Shown here: piece by piece, positions 40,586 to 47,558 of the stretch
How positions within the stretch are numbered: the stretch's first letter is position 1
How the letters are laid out: each line of letters begins with the position of its first letter
From: Lacinutrix sp. C3R15
Lineage (GTDB): Bacteria > Bacteroidota > Bacteroidia > Flavobacteriales > Flavobacteriaceae
Direction: 5' to 3'
Length of the DNA: 64,000 nucleotides
Assembly: GCF_018860825.1 (NCBI RefSeq)
Contig: NZ_JAHKPZ010000015.1
Location: 372,001 to 436,000, forward strand
Made by a program: the position numbers and the translations under genes
Notes under the pieces: model-generated
Databases searched by the model: none
The model's input: only the letters and a program-made list of their open reading frames with translations
Told to the model about the DNA's origin: nothing

Positions 40586-40603
40586 TTTCCGCGAAAGCGG
40601 AAA
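40586..40603. repeat. TTTCCGC-GAAA-GCGGAAA palindrome
   Basis: A perfect 7-bp stem with GAAA between arms, 6 bp upstream of the methyltransferase start. A related copy is at 51612-51630, upstream of purK. Confidence 0.7.
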
Positions 40604-40628
40604 CTTTTTAAAGGCAATAATTTTACAA

Positions 40629-41687
40629 CTAGTGTTTGTAAACTATAGCGTTAATATTCATACCAGCACCAACACTAGCAAACATAATAAGGTCTCCTTT
40701 TTTTATTTCTTGATTTTCAAGTTTCCCTTTTAAAATTAGGTCATATAAGGTAGGAACCGTTGCTACACTAGAATTACCAAGCATGTTTATAGACATTGGC
40801 ATAATGCCTTCTGGCATTTTCATATCATAAAGTTTGTAAAAACGTTCTATTATAGCTTCGTCCATTTTTTCATTAGCCTGATGTATCAGTATTTTTTTAA
40901 CATCATTTATGGAGTAACCACTTTTTTCTAAACACGATTTTAGTGCTAAAGGCACGTTTTTTAAAGCAAATTCATATATTTTTCGTCCATACATTTTAAT
41001 GTACTTTCGTTTGCTTGAGCTGTCTTGGTTGTTGGTTTCGCCAAAATAAATAAAATGAGCTTCGTCTAAAGCAAAAGTGGCAGATTCATGACTAATAATA
41101 CCACCTTCTTCAGTAGTTGCTTCAACAATAACAGCACCAGAGCCATCACTATATATCATAGAATCTCTATCGTGTTTATCTATAACACGAGAAAGTGTTT
41201 CAGAACCGATAACCAAACAACGTTTTGCTACTCCTGAGGCAATAAATGCTTTGGCTTGAATAACTCCTTCAATCCAACCAGGACATCCAAAAAGCAAATC
41301 ATAACCAACACATTTTGGGTTTTTAATCTGCAATAAATGTTTTACACGTGATGCTATACTTGGTACAGTATCACTTTGTTCTGTGTTATATTTTATATCA
41401 CCATAGTTATGAGCTACAATAATATAGTCTAAGGTTTCTTTGTCAATTTTAGCATCTTTTATAGCATTTTCTGCAGCATAAAAAGCAATGTCTGAATTTG
41501 ATAATTCAGGCTCTATATACCGCCTTTCTTGAATACCAGTTATAGCTTTAAATTTTCTAACAATAACTTCATTTGTACTGTTTATTTTTGAGCCATTTGC
41601 ATTTAAAAATTCGTGATTATAAAAATCTTCGTTTTTTTCTATAGTACTAGGTATGTAACTACCTGTACCTGTAATCTTAATATTCAT
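40629..41687 (-). CDS. 3-Oxoacyl-ACP synthase III family protein (FabH-like)
   Basis: A 352-residue thiolase-fold ketoacyl synthase. Catalytic Cys in GYDLLFGCPGWIEGV, His in ILIHQANEKMDEAI and Asn in NMLGNSSVATVP; N-terminal IKITGTGSYIPST. FabH condenses acetyl-CoA with malonyl-ACP; related enzymes start secondary lipids, so primary FabH or a special role is open. It is a divergent member rather than a standard housekeeping FabH, judging from ITGTGSYIPST and the long insert between residues 40 and 60. Start ATG 41687 fits the family N-terminus; the open frame extends 93 bases upstream through a hairpin without conserved sequence. Confidence 0.87.
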   Translation of the reverse strand: MNIKITGTGSYIPSTIEKNEDFYNHEFLNANGSKINSTNEVIVRKFKAITGIQERRYIEPELSNSDIAFYAAENAIKDAKIDKETLDYIIVAHNYGDIKYNTEQSDTVPSIASRVKHLLQIKNPKCVGYDLLFGCPGWIEGVIQAKAFIASGVAKRCLVIGSETLSRVIDKHDRDSMIYSDGSGAVIVEATTEEGGIISHESATFALDEAHFIYFGETNNQDSSSKRKYIKMYGRKIYEFALKNVPLALKSCLEKSGYSINDVKKILIHQANEKMDEAIIERFYKLYDMKMPEGIMPMSINMLGNSSVATVPTLYDLILKGKLENQEIKKGDLIMFASVGAGMNINAIVYKH

Positions 41688-41697
41688 AAAAAAAAGG

Positions 41698-41750
41698 ATT
41701 GCCTTTAATTGTTTGACTGCTAAGATAAGCAGTAAAAAATTAAAGGCAAT
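41698..41750 (-). promoter_or_regulatory. Nested dyad with embedded promoter before the ketoacyl synthase
   Basis: Outer arms ATTGCCTTTAATT/AATTAAAGGCAAT are perfect over 13 bp and an inner ACTGCT/AGCAGT stem lies between. On the minus strand the dyad is followed by CCTTTTTTTT and the ATG, so it looks like an intrinsic terminator for gcvP read-through. It also contains TTG (41747-41749), then 19 bp, then TATCTTAG (41720-41727), which is one base off the TAnnTTTG consensus. Thus it may be both terminator and promoter. Confidence 0.5.
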
Positions 41751-41783
41751 TTTAAAAAAGCAATAATTTACGATGTTCAACCG

Positions 41784-44636
41784 TTAATTTACTTCCATAT
41801 ACTCCTCAATAGGAGCACATGTACAGATTAAATTTCTGTCACCAAACGCATCGTCAACACGTCTTACGCTAGGCCAGAATTTATTGTCTTGCACATAATC
41901 TAAAGGGTATGCAGCTGTTTCACGAGAGTACGGGAAATTCCAGTCGTTAGCAGTTACCATTGCTAAAGTGTGTGGTGCGTTTTTAAGTACGTTATTAGCG
42001 TCTTCTTTGCTTGCGGTATCAATTTCTTTTTTAATAGAAATTAAAGCATCACAAAAACGATCTATTTCTTGTTTACTTTCACTTTCTGTAGGTTCTATCA
42101 TTAAAGTTCCTGCTACAGGAAAAGATACTGTTGGAGCATGAAAACCATAATCCATTAAACGTTTTGCTATATCTGTTACTTCAATTCCGTTAGCTTTAAA
42201 AGCACGACAATCAACAATCATTTCATGCGCTGCACGACCACGTTCACCAGAGTATAAAGTATCAAAATGACCTTCTAATCTGGTTTTGATGTAGTTTGCG
42301 TTTAAGATTGCAATTTTGGTAGAAGCTGTTAAGCCTTTTGCACCAAGCATTTTTATATAGCCATAAGAAATTAAACAAACTAAAGCCGAGCCAAAAGGAG
42401 CTGCAGAAATAGCTGTTATAGCGTCTTTTCCTCCTGTTTTTACTATTGGGTTTCCAGGTAAAAAAGGAGCTAGTTGTTTTGCAACACAAATTGGTCCAAC
42501 ACCAGGACCTCCGCCACCATGAGGAATAGCAAAGGTTTTGTGTAGATTTAAATGGCAAACATCTGCACCAATATTTCCAGGATTAGTTAATCCTACTTGG
42601 GCATTCATGTTTGCTCCATCCATATATACCTGACCACCGTTTTCATGAATAATTTTGATGATTTCTTTAATAGAAGCCTCATATACACCATGTGTTGATG
42701 GGTAAGTAACCATTAAACAGGCTAGGTTATCTTTGTGTAAAATTGCTTTTTCACGTAAATCCTCAACATCTATATTACCTTCGTCTGTAGATTTTGTAAC
42801 TACTACCTTCATTCCTGCCATTACAGCACTTGCAGGATTTGTACCATGTGCAGAGCTAGGAATTAAACAAATATTTCTATGGTGGTCATTTCTAGATTCG
42901 TGGTATGCCTTGATAACCATTAAACCTGCAAACTCTCCTTGGGCACCAGAATTAGGTTGTAAGGATGTTGCAGCAAAACCAGTGATTTCTGTAAGTTGGT
43001 CTTCTAGTTCTTTTAAAATAGTAGTATATCCTTTAGCTTGTTTTAAAGGAGCAAAAGGATGAATGTTTCCCCATTCTGGTTGGCTTAAAGGTAGCATTTC
43101 TGCAGCAGCATTTAATTTCATTGTGCAAGAACCAAGAGAAATCATAGAGTGATTTAAAGATAAATCTTTACGTTCTAGTTTTTTTATGTAACGCATTAAT
43201 TCGGTTTCAGAATGGTACGAATTAAAAACATCAAGGTTTAAAAACGCTGTAGTTCTTTGTAAATGGTTGTCTATATGGTTTGCTTCGGTAAAAGACGAAA
43301 TTGTAAATGCTTTTTTGTCTGCTACTTTAGCAAAAATAGAAATGATAGTATTTATATCTTTAACAGAAGTGGTTTCGTTTATAGAAATAGTAACGGTTTC
43401 ATCATCTGGATAAAAGAAGTTTACCTTTTTGTCTTTAGCGACTTTGTGTACTTTTTTGGCTTTTGTTTTAATTTGAAGCGTATCAAAATAAGAAGTATTA
43501 GTTTGTTTAAATCCTAATTTTTCTAAAGATGTAGCTAAAGTAGCGGCTGCATTGTGTACTTTATTGGCAATAAATTGTAAGCCTTTTGGTCCGTGATATA
43601 CAGCGTACATTCCTGCCATAACAGCTAACAATACTTGTGCAGTACAAATGTTAGATGTTGCTCTATCACGTTTTATATGTTGCTCTCTGGTTTGTAAAGC
43701 CATACGTAAAGCTCTGTTTCCATTAGCGTCTTTAGTGATACCAATTATACGTCCAGGAATATCGCGTTTGTAAGTTTCTTTAGTAGCAAAATATGCAGCA
43801 TGTGGACCTCCATAACCCATTGGTATACCAAAACGTTGTGTGGTACCTAGTACTATATCTGCTCCAAATTTACCAGGAGCTTCTAATTTTACTAAGCTTA
43901 AAAGGTCTGCAGCAATAGCTACTTTAATTTGTGCTTCTTTTGCTTTGCTAATAAAAGCTTGTATGTCTGTAACTTGTCCGTTTTTCCCAGGGTATTGAAG
44001 TATTGCTCCAAAGTATTCAGAAGAAAAATCAAAAGTGTTTTCATTTGCAACAACAAGCTCTACACCAATAGGTTTAGATCTTGTTTGTAATAAAGAAAGG
44101 GTTTGAGGTAAAATGTTATCTGAAACAAAAAACTTATTTATTCCAGCTTTTTTTTGTGCTCTATCTCTAACAGCAAAGAGTAAACTCATGGCTTCTGCGG
44201 CAGCAGTACTTTCGTCTAAAAGTGATGCATTTGCAAGTTCCATTCCTGTAAGATCTGTAATCATGGTTTGGTAGTTTAGAAGTGCTTCTAAACGACCTTG
44301 TGCAATTTCTGCTTGATATGGCGTATAGGCTGTGTACCAACCTGGGTTTTCTAAAATGTTACGTTGTATTACTGCAGGTATAATGGTTGGGTGATACCCT
44401 AAACCAATATATGTTTTATATACTTTGTTTTTTTTAGCAACCTCATTTAGGTAAACTAAGTATTCTTGCTCACTCATAGCTTTTTCTAGATCCAGGTCTT
44501 TTTTTAAACGGATGTCATCTGGAATCGTTTCGTAAATAAGTTGGTCTAAATTATCTACACCTATGGTTTTTAGCATTTGTTCTTGGTCTTCTTCTCTAGG
44601 ACCAATATGGCGAAGTGCAAAAGTGTTTGTATTCAT
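41784..44636 (-). CDS. gcvP: Glycine dehydrogenase (aminomethyl-transferring), P protein
   Basis: A 950-residue fused P protein of the glycine cleavage system. It decarboxylates glycine and passes the aminomethyl group to lipoyl-H protein. Both halves are visible: N-terminal FALRHIGPREEDQ, YTPYQAEIAQGRLEALLNYQ, then the PLP Lys in HLNLHKTFAIPHGGGGPG and the C-terminal GERGRAAHEMIVDCR with EEYMEVN end. The homodimeric (single-gene) form is normal for Bacteroidota. gcvT and gcvH are not in the window. Upstream is a -7 box and downstream the dyad. Confidence 0.97.
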   Translation of the reverse strand: MNTNTFALRHIGPREEDQEQMLKTIGVDNLDQLIYETIPDDIRLKKDLDLEKAMSEQEYLVYLNEVAKKNKVYKTYIGLGYHPTIIPAVIQRNILENPGWYTAYTPYQAEIAQGRLEALLNYQTMITDLTGMELANASLLDESTAAAEAMSLLFAVRDRAQKKAGINKFFVSDNILPQTLSLLQTRSKPIGVELVVANENTFDFSSEYFGAILQYPGKNGQVTDIQAFISKAKEAQIKVAIAADLLSLVKLEAPGKFGADIVLGTTQRFGIPMGYGGPHAAYFATKETYKRDIPGRIIGITKDANGNRALRMALQTREQHIKRDRATSNICTAQVLLAVMAGMYAVYHGPKGLQFIANKVHNAAATLATSLEKLGFKQTNTSYFDTLQIKTKAKKVHKVAKDKKVNFFYPDDETVTISINETTSVKDINTIISIFAKVADKKAFTISSFTEANHIDNHLQRTTAFLNLDVFNSYHSETELMRYIKKLERKDLSLNHSMISLGSCTMKLNAAAEMLPLSQPEWGNIHPFAPLKQAKGYTTILKELEDQLTEITGFAATSLQPNSGAQGEFAGLMVIKAYHESRNDHHRNICLIPSSAHGTNPASAVMAGMKVVVTKSTDEGNIDVEDLREKAILHKDNLACLMVTYPSTHGVYEASIKEIIKIIHENGGQVYMDGANMNAQVGLTNPGNIGADVCHLNLHKTFAIPHGGGGPGVGPICVAKQLAPFLPGNPIVKTGGKDAITAISAAPFGSALVCLISYGYIKMLGAKGLTASTKIAILNANYIKTRLEGHFDTLYSGERGRAAHEMIVDCRAFKANGIEVTDIAKRLMDYGFHAPTVSFPVAGTLMIEPTESESKQEIDRFCDALISIKKEIDTASKEDANNVLKNAPHTLAMVTANDWNFPYSRETAAYPLDYVQDNKFWPSVRRVDDAFGDRNLICTCAPIEEYMEVN

Positions 44637-44664
44637 TCTTAAAAAAAAGTTGTGTTTTGTGGCG

Positions 44665-44672
44665 CAAAAATA
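44665..44672 (-). promoter_or_regulatory. -7 promoter box of gcvP
   Basis: TATTTTTG on the minus strand, about 28 bp before the gcvP ATG at 44636. No clear -33 element. I see no riboswitch-like structure in the 160-bp gap. Confidence 0.4.
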
Positions 44673-44874
44673 CGCAAATAATAAAGGTTTTTAGTTTTGA
44701 AATTTGAAAGTTTTTAACCAAATTAAATGGTTATTAACAGAACACGCTTTTTATCAATTAAATAGGCTGAAAAACACTGGTTTTTAGAGGGTTTGTTAGT
44801 GTGTGATAATGTACTTGTTATTACTAGGTTTGATTTTTCTTTTTTATCATATTCTATTGGTAAAAGGGATTGTG

Positions 44875-44882
44875 TATTTTTG
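44875..44882 (+). promoter_or_regulatory. -7 promoter box of the UbiA-like gene, leaderless
   Basis: TATTTTTG ends 4 bp before ATG 44887, so transcription should start at the start codon. A TTG at 44857-44859 with 15 bp spacing may be the -33 element. Confidence 0.4.
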
Positions 44883-44886
44883 TTTT

Positions 44887-45726
44887 ATGCGAATTGTAAA
44901 AGACTTTTTCGATTTTTATATAAATGCTAGTATTCATGTGGCTTTAAGTGTATGTGCTTTAACATGGATTACGCTTTTTGAGTTTGATATTTCTCAGGAA
45001 ACCACAGTTTTATATTTTAATTTTTTTGCAACAATAACAGGCTATAATTTTGTGAAATACTTTGGCTTGGCTAAGTTTCATCATAGAAGTTTAGCTAATA
45101 AGTTAAAAGTAATACAGGTGTTTTCTTTTTTCTGTTTTCTTGCGCTGTGTTATTATGCCTTTCAGTTAGAAATTAAAACTTGGGTGTATATTTTAATACT
45201 TGGAGTTATTACCTTTTTTTATGCTATTCCTTTTTTGCCTAGAAATGTTTTTGTAGATAATAATCAGAATTTAAGACAAATAAGCGGATTGAAGATATAT
45301 GTAATTGCTTTGGTTTGGTCTGTTGCTACTGTATTGCTTCCGTTAGTAGATAATGCTTTTTTGTTAAATGCAGATGTATTTATAACTGTTTTACAACGAT
45401 TTATTCTTGTGCTAGTATTAATGATTCCTTTTGAAATAAGAGATTTGCAATTTGATAGTTTAAAACTGTCAACAATACCTCAAAGTATTGGAATACGTAA
45501 AACAAAGGTTATTGGTTTTGTTTTATTGGTTGTTTTTTTCTTTTTAGAATTTTTTAAAGATCAAACTAGTAGTGTAAACGTATTTGTATTAGCCTTGTTT
45601 GCACTAATTACATGCTTATTTGTTTTATTCTCTAAAAAGAATCAAGCCCAATACTATAGTTCTTTTTTTGTAGAGGGATTACCAATTTTATGGTTAGTGT
45701 TGTTGCTTATGTATGGCTTTTTCTAG
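44887..45726 (+). CDS. UbiA-like prenyltransferase-family membrane protein
   Basis: A 279-residue membrane protein with about eight hydrophobic segments. The second Asp-rich region of UbiA enzymes is recognisable as EIRDLQFDSLKLSTIPQSIG (D..FD then T.P..G). The first motif, normally ND..D, is not there; the equivalent region reads GYNFVKYFGLAK. Prenyl transfer activity is therefore doubtful. Start: ATG 44887 (MRIVKDFFDFYINASIHVAL), since the longer frame passes through a -7 box. The 3' end overlaps the convergent anti-sigma candidate by 33 bp. The function is unknown. Confidence 0.7.
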   Translation: MRIVKDFFDFYINASIHVALSVCALTWITLFEFDISQETTVLYFNFFATITGYNFVKYFGLAKFHHRSLANKLKVIQVFSFFCFLALCYYAFQLEIKTWVYILILGVITFFYAIPFLPRNVFVDNNQNLRQISGLKIYVIALVWSVATVLLPLVDNAFLLNADVFITVLQRFILVLVLMIPFEIRDLQFDSLKLSTIPQSIGIRKTKVIGFVLLVVFFFLEFFKDQTSSVNVFVLALFALITCLFVLFSKKNQAQYYSSFFVEGLPILWLVLLLMYGFF

Positions 45727-45957
45727 GTTTTCTTTTAAAGCTTCTTTTTCTTTTTTATGCATACAATCAACCTTTGAGTTTTCTAGTGTTGCTGTAAGTT
45801 TTTTGTTGTTATTTGAGTATTTCCTGCAAGCGCTACAAAATAATAAGTGTAGCATAAGCTTCAGTTTTTCTAAAAAAGTTGCTTCATTGTATTGTGATTT
45901 GTCGCAAACATGATTTGCTTTTTCACAAGCTTTATGTATTTTCATTTTTGTACGCAT
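45694..45957 (-). CDS. Small zinc-finger protein, candidate anti-sigma factor
   Basis: An 87-residue soluble protein without membrane segment. It has HLLFCSAC, i.e. the H-x3-C-x2-C pattern of zinc-associated anti-sigma (ZAS) domains, within a helical stretch (FLEKLKLMLH), with further Cys at either end (KACEKANHVC and DC). The gene begins 1 bp after the ECF sigma factor stop codon at 45959. That linkage is the usual one for sigma and anti-sigma pairs. A second ATG at 45945 is also possible. The last 33 bases overlap the 3' end of the UbiA-like gene on the other strand. Confidence 0.65.
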   Translation of the reverse strand: MRTKMKIHKACEKANHVCDKSQYNEATFLEKLKLMLHLLFCSACRKYSNNNKKLTATLENSKVDCMHKKEKEALKENLEKAIHKQQH

Positions 45958-45958
45958 A

Positions 45959-46513
45959 TTAAAACCAGTTTTTCTCCATACAAGATGCCATAGTTGTTCT
46001 TGCTCTATGAATGATAACCCAAAGATTAGACGCTGTAATATTCAGTTCATTACAAATAGTTTCGGTATCTATTCCTTCTATAGTTTTCATTTTAAAAACC
46101 GTTGCTTGTTTTTTAGGAAGTTTGTCTAAGCAACTGTAGATAGCGTCACCAAGTTCTTCATTTTCAAGAGTGTCTTCTGCTGTTTTATCAAAAGGGTCTG
46201 CAACGCGTTCTTCTAGCCAATCTCCTTCGGTTTCAGAATCGCTATTATAGCTCATTCGTACTTCTGCTTTTCCTTTGTTAGAATTTATTTTCCGATAATG
46301 GTCTATAACTTTACGTTTTAAAATAGAGATTAGCCAGGTACGTTCACTAGCTTCTCCTTTAAAATTTTTCATTGACTTTAAACCAGCAAAAAAAGTGTCT
46401 TGTACCAAGTCTTTAGCCAGATCTCTATCGTTAACACGAGAAATGGTGTAGTTAAAGAGGTAATCGGAATATAAATCGATCCATTTATTAGGATCTATTT
46501 GATGATTTGGCAT
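45959..46513 (-). CDS. RNA polymerase ECF-type sigma factor
   Basis: A 184-residue ECF sigma factor: region 2 (NDRDLAKDLVQDTFFAGLKS, RTWLISILKRKVIDHYRK) and region 4 (LDKLPKKQATVFKMKTIEGIDTETICNELNITASNLWVIIHRARTTM). The linker of about 40 residues is rich in acidic residues. It is followed directly by the small zinc-finger protein, a probable anti-sigma factor. This is the third ECF sigma factor in the window. The targets are unknown. Confidence 0.9.
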   Translation of the reverse strand: MPNHQIDPNKWIDLYSDYLFNYTISRVNDRDLAKDLVQDTFFAGLKSMKNFKGEASERTWLISILKRKVIDHYRKINSNKGKAEVRMSYNSDSETEGDWLEERVADPFDKTAEDTLENEELGDAIYSCLDKLPKKQATVFKMKTIEGIDTETICNELNITASNLWVIIHRARTTMASCMEKNWF

Positions 46514-46535
46514 ATACTTTTATAGCTAGTTTAAG

Positions 46536-46543
46536 CAAAAGTA
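46536..46543 (-). promoter_or_regulatory. -7 promoter box of the sigma/zinc-finger pair
   Basis: TACTTTTG on the minus strand, 22 bp before the sigma factor ATG at 46513. Confidence 0.4.
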
Positions 46544-46560
46544 ATGAAAAGTATTTATAT

Positions 46561-47463
46561 CTAATCTATTAAATCTTTTACAGCAGCTTTAATTGTTGGG
46601 AATTGAAATTTAAAACCATTTTCTAAAAGTTTTTTAGGAACTACATTTCTGCTATTTAAAATAAGCTCAGGTTCTGTTTGCATAAAAAAAGCACCAATTT
46701 TTAATATGAATTTTGGACTAGGAATACCAACAGGAACTTGCATTGCTTTTCTAAAATCTTTCATCATGGTTGCATTGTCTGTTGGTTTTGGTACACAAAA
46801 ATTAAAAGCTCCTTTTGTGTCTTCTTTATGTATTAAAAAATCTACAGCTCTGGCAAAATCTGTTTCATGAATCCAGCTAACCATTTGTTTTCCGTTACCT
46901 TGTTTTCCTCCTAAGCCAAATTGTGTTAGTTTTTTTAATGGTACAAATGCACCATCATCATTGCCAAAAACAATAGAAGTACGTATTACTATTTTTCTTG
47001 TTTTAGGGTTTTTTGTTTTATAGAAAGCTTTTTCCCAAACGGTTGCTACTTCTGCTTCAAAATCATTGCCAAATACAGTACTGTCTTCTGTTTGTTCTTC
47101 TGTAAAAGCTTCTTTGTAGATAGAGGTAGTGGAGGAGTTCATCCATAGTTTTGGTGGGTTTTTGCAAGAATCTATAGCTTTACCAAGTAATTCTGTAGCA
47201 ATAACTCTCGATTCTTTTATTGCTTTTTTGTTAGCATCTGTAAATCTGCAGTTGATTGTTTTTCCGGTAAGGTTTATAAGTACATCTAAGTTTTCTAGAT
47301 GCGAAACCCAAGAGCCTTCTAAGGTTTTTGCATCCCAAAGGATTTCGTTATCCCGTTTTGGATTTCTGCTTAATATTTTAACATAAAAGCCTTTTTTAGA
47401 AAAATGCTTTTCTAAGGTTTTACCAATAAATCCGGTTCCTCCTGCTATTAGTATTGTTTTCAT
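46561..47463 (-). CDS. TIGR01777-family NAD(P)-dependent epimerase-like protein
   Basis: A 300-residue extended-SDR protein of the YfcH/TIGR01777 family: ILIAGGTGFIGKTLEKHF (nucleotide binding), LINLTGKTINCRF, KAIKESRVIATELL, MVSWIHETDFARAVDFLI and the C-terminal DUF1731-like part (ELILNSRNVVPKKLLENGFKFQFP). The family's substrate is not established. Its relatives link to cell division or envelope functions in some bacteria, without firm evidence. It is the gene upstream of the sigma factor on the same strand, 47 bp away; a separate -7 box lies between them. Confidence 0.88.
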   Translation of the reverse strand: MKTILIAGGTGFIGKTLEKHFSKKGFYVKILSRNPKRDNEILWDAKTLEGSWVSHLENLDVLINLTGKTINCRFTDANKKAIKESRVIATELLGKAIDSCKNPPKLWMNSSTTSIYKEAFTEEQTEDSTVFGNDFEAEVATVWEKAFYKTKNPKTRKIVIRTSIVFGNDDGAFVPLKKLTQFGLGGKQGNGKQMVSWIHETDFARAVDFLIHKEDTKGAFNFCVPKPTDNATMMKDFRKAMQVPVGIPSPKFILKIGAFFMQTEPELILNSRNVVPKKLLENGFKFQFPTIKAAVKDLID

Positions 47464-47514
47464 ATAAGTTTTTGTTTGGTGATGCTGTAAAATGAAAATA
47501 CTAAAATGTAAAAG

Positions 47515-47552
47515 AAGAAACTAAATATTCTGCATAGAATATTTAGTTTCTT
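47515..47552 (-). terminator. Perfect 17-bp hairpin after the M3 peptidase gene
   Basis: AAGAAACTAAATATTCT and its exact complement flank a GCAT loop. It lies between the M3 peptidase gene (which ends at 47559) and the TIGR01777 gene. AT-rich flanks allow termination. Confidence 0.8.
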
Positions 47553-47558
47553 ACTGAA

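Noticed and set aside
41688-41780. 31-residue N-terminal extension of the ketoacyl synthase
   Set aside because: The extension would be translated through the nested hairpin and T run; family N-terminus starts at IKITGTGSYIP.
44637-44886. Glycine riboswitch before gcvP
   Set aside because: The gap shows only a -7 box and AT-rich sequence, with no tandem aptamer-like stems.
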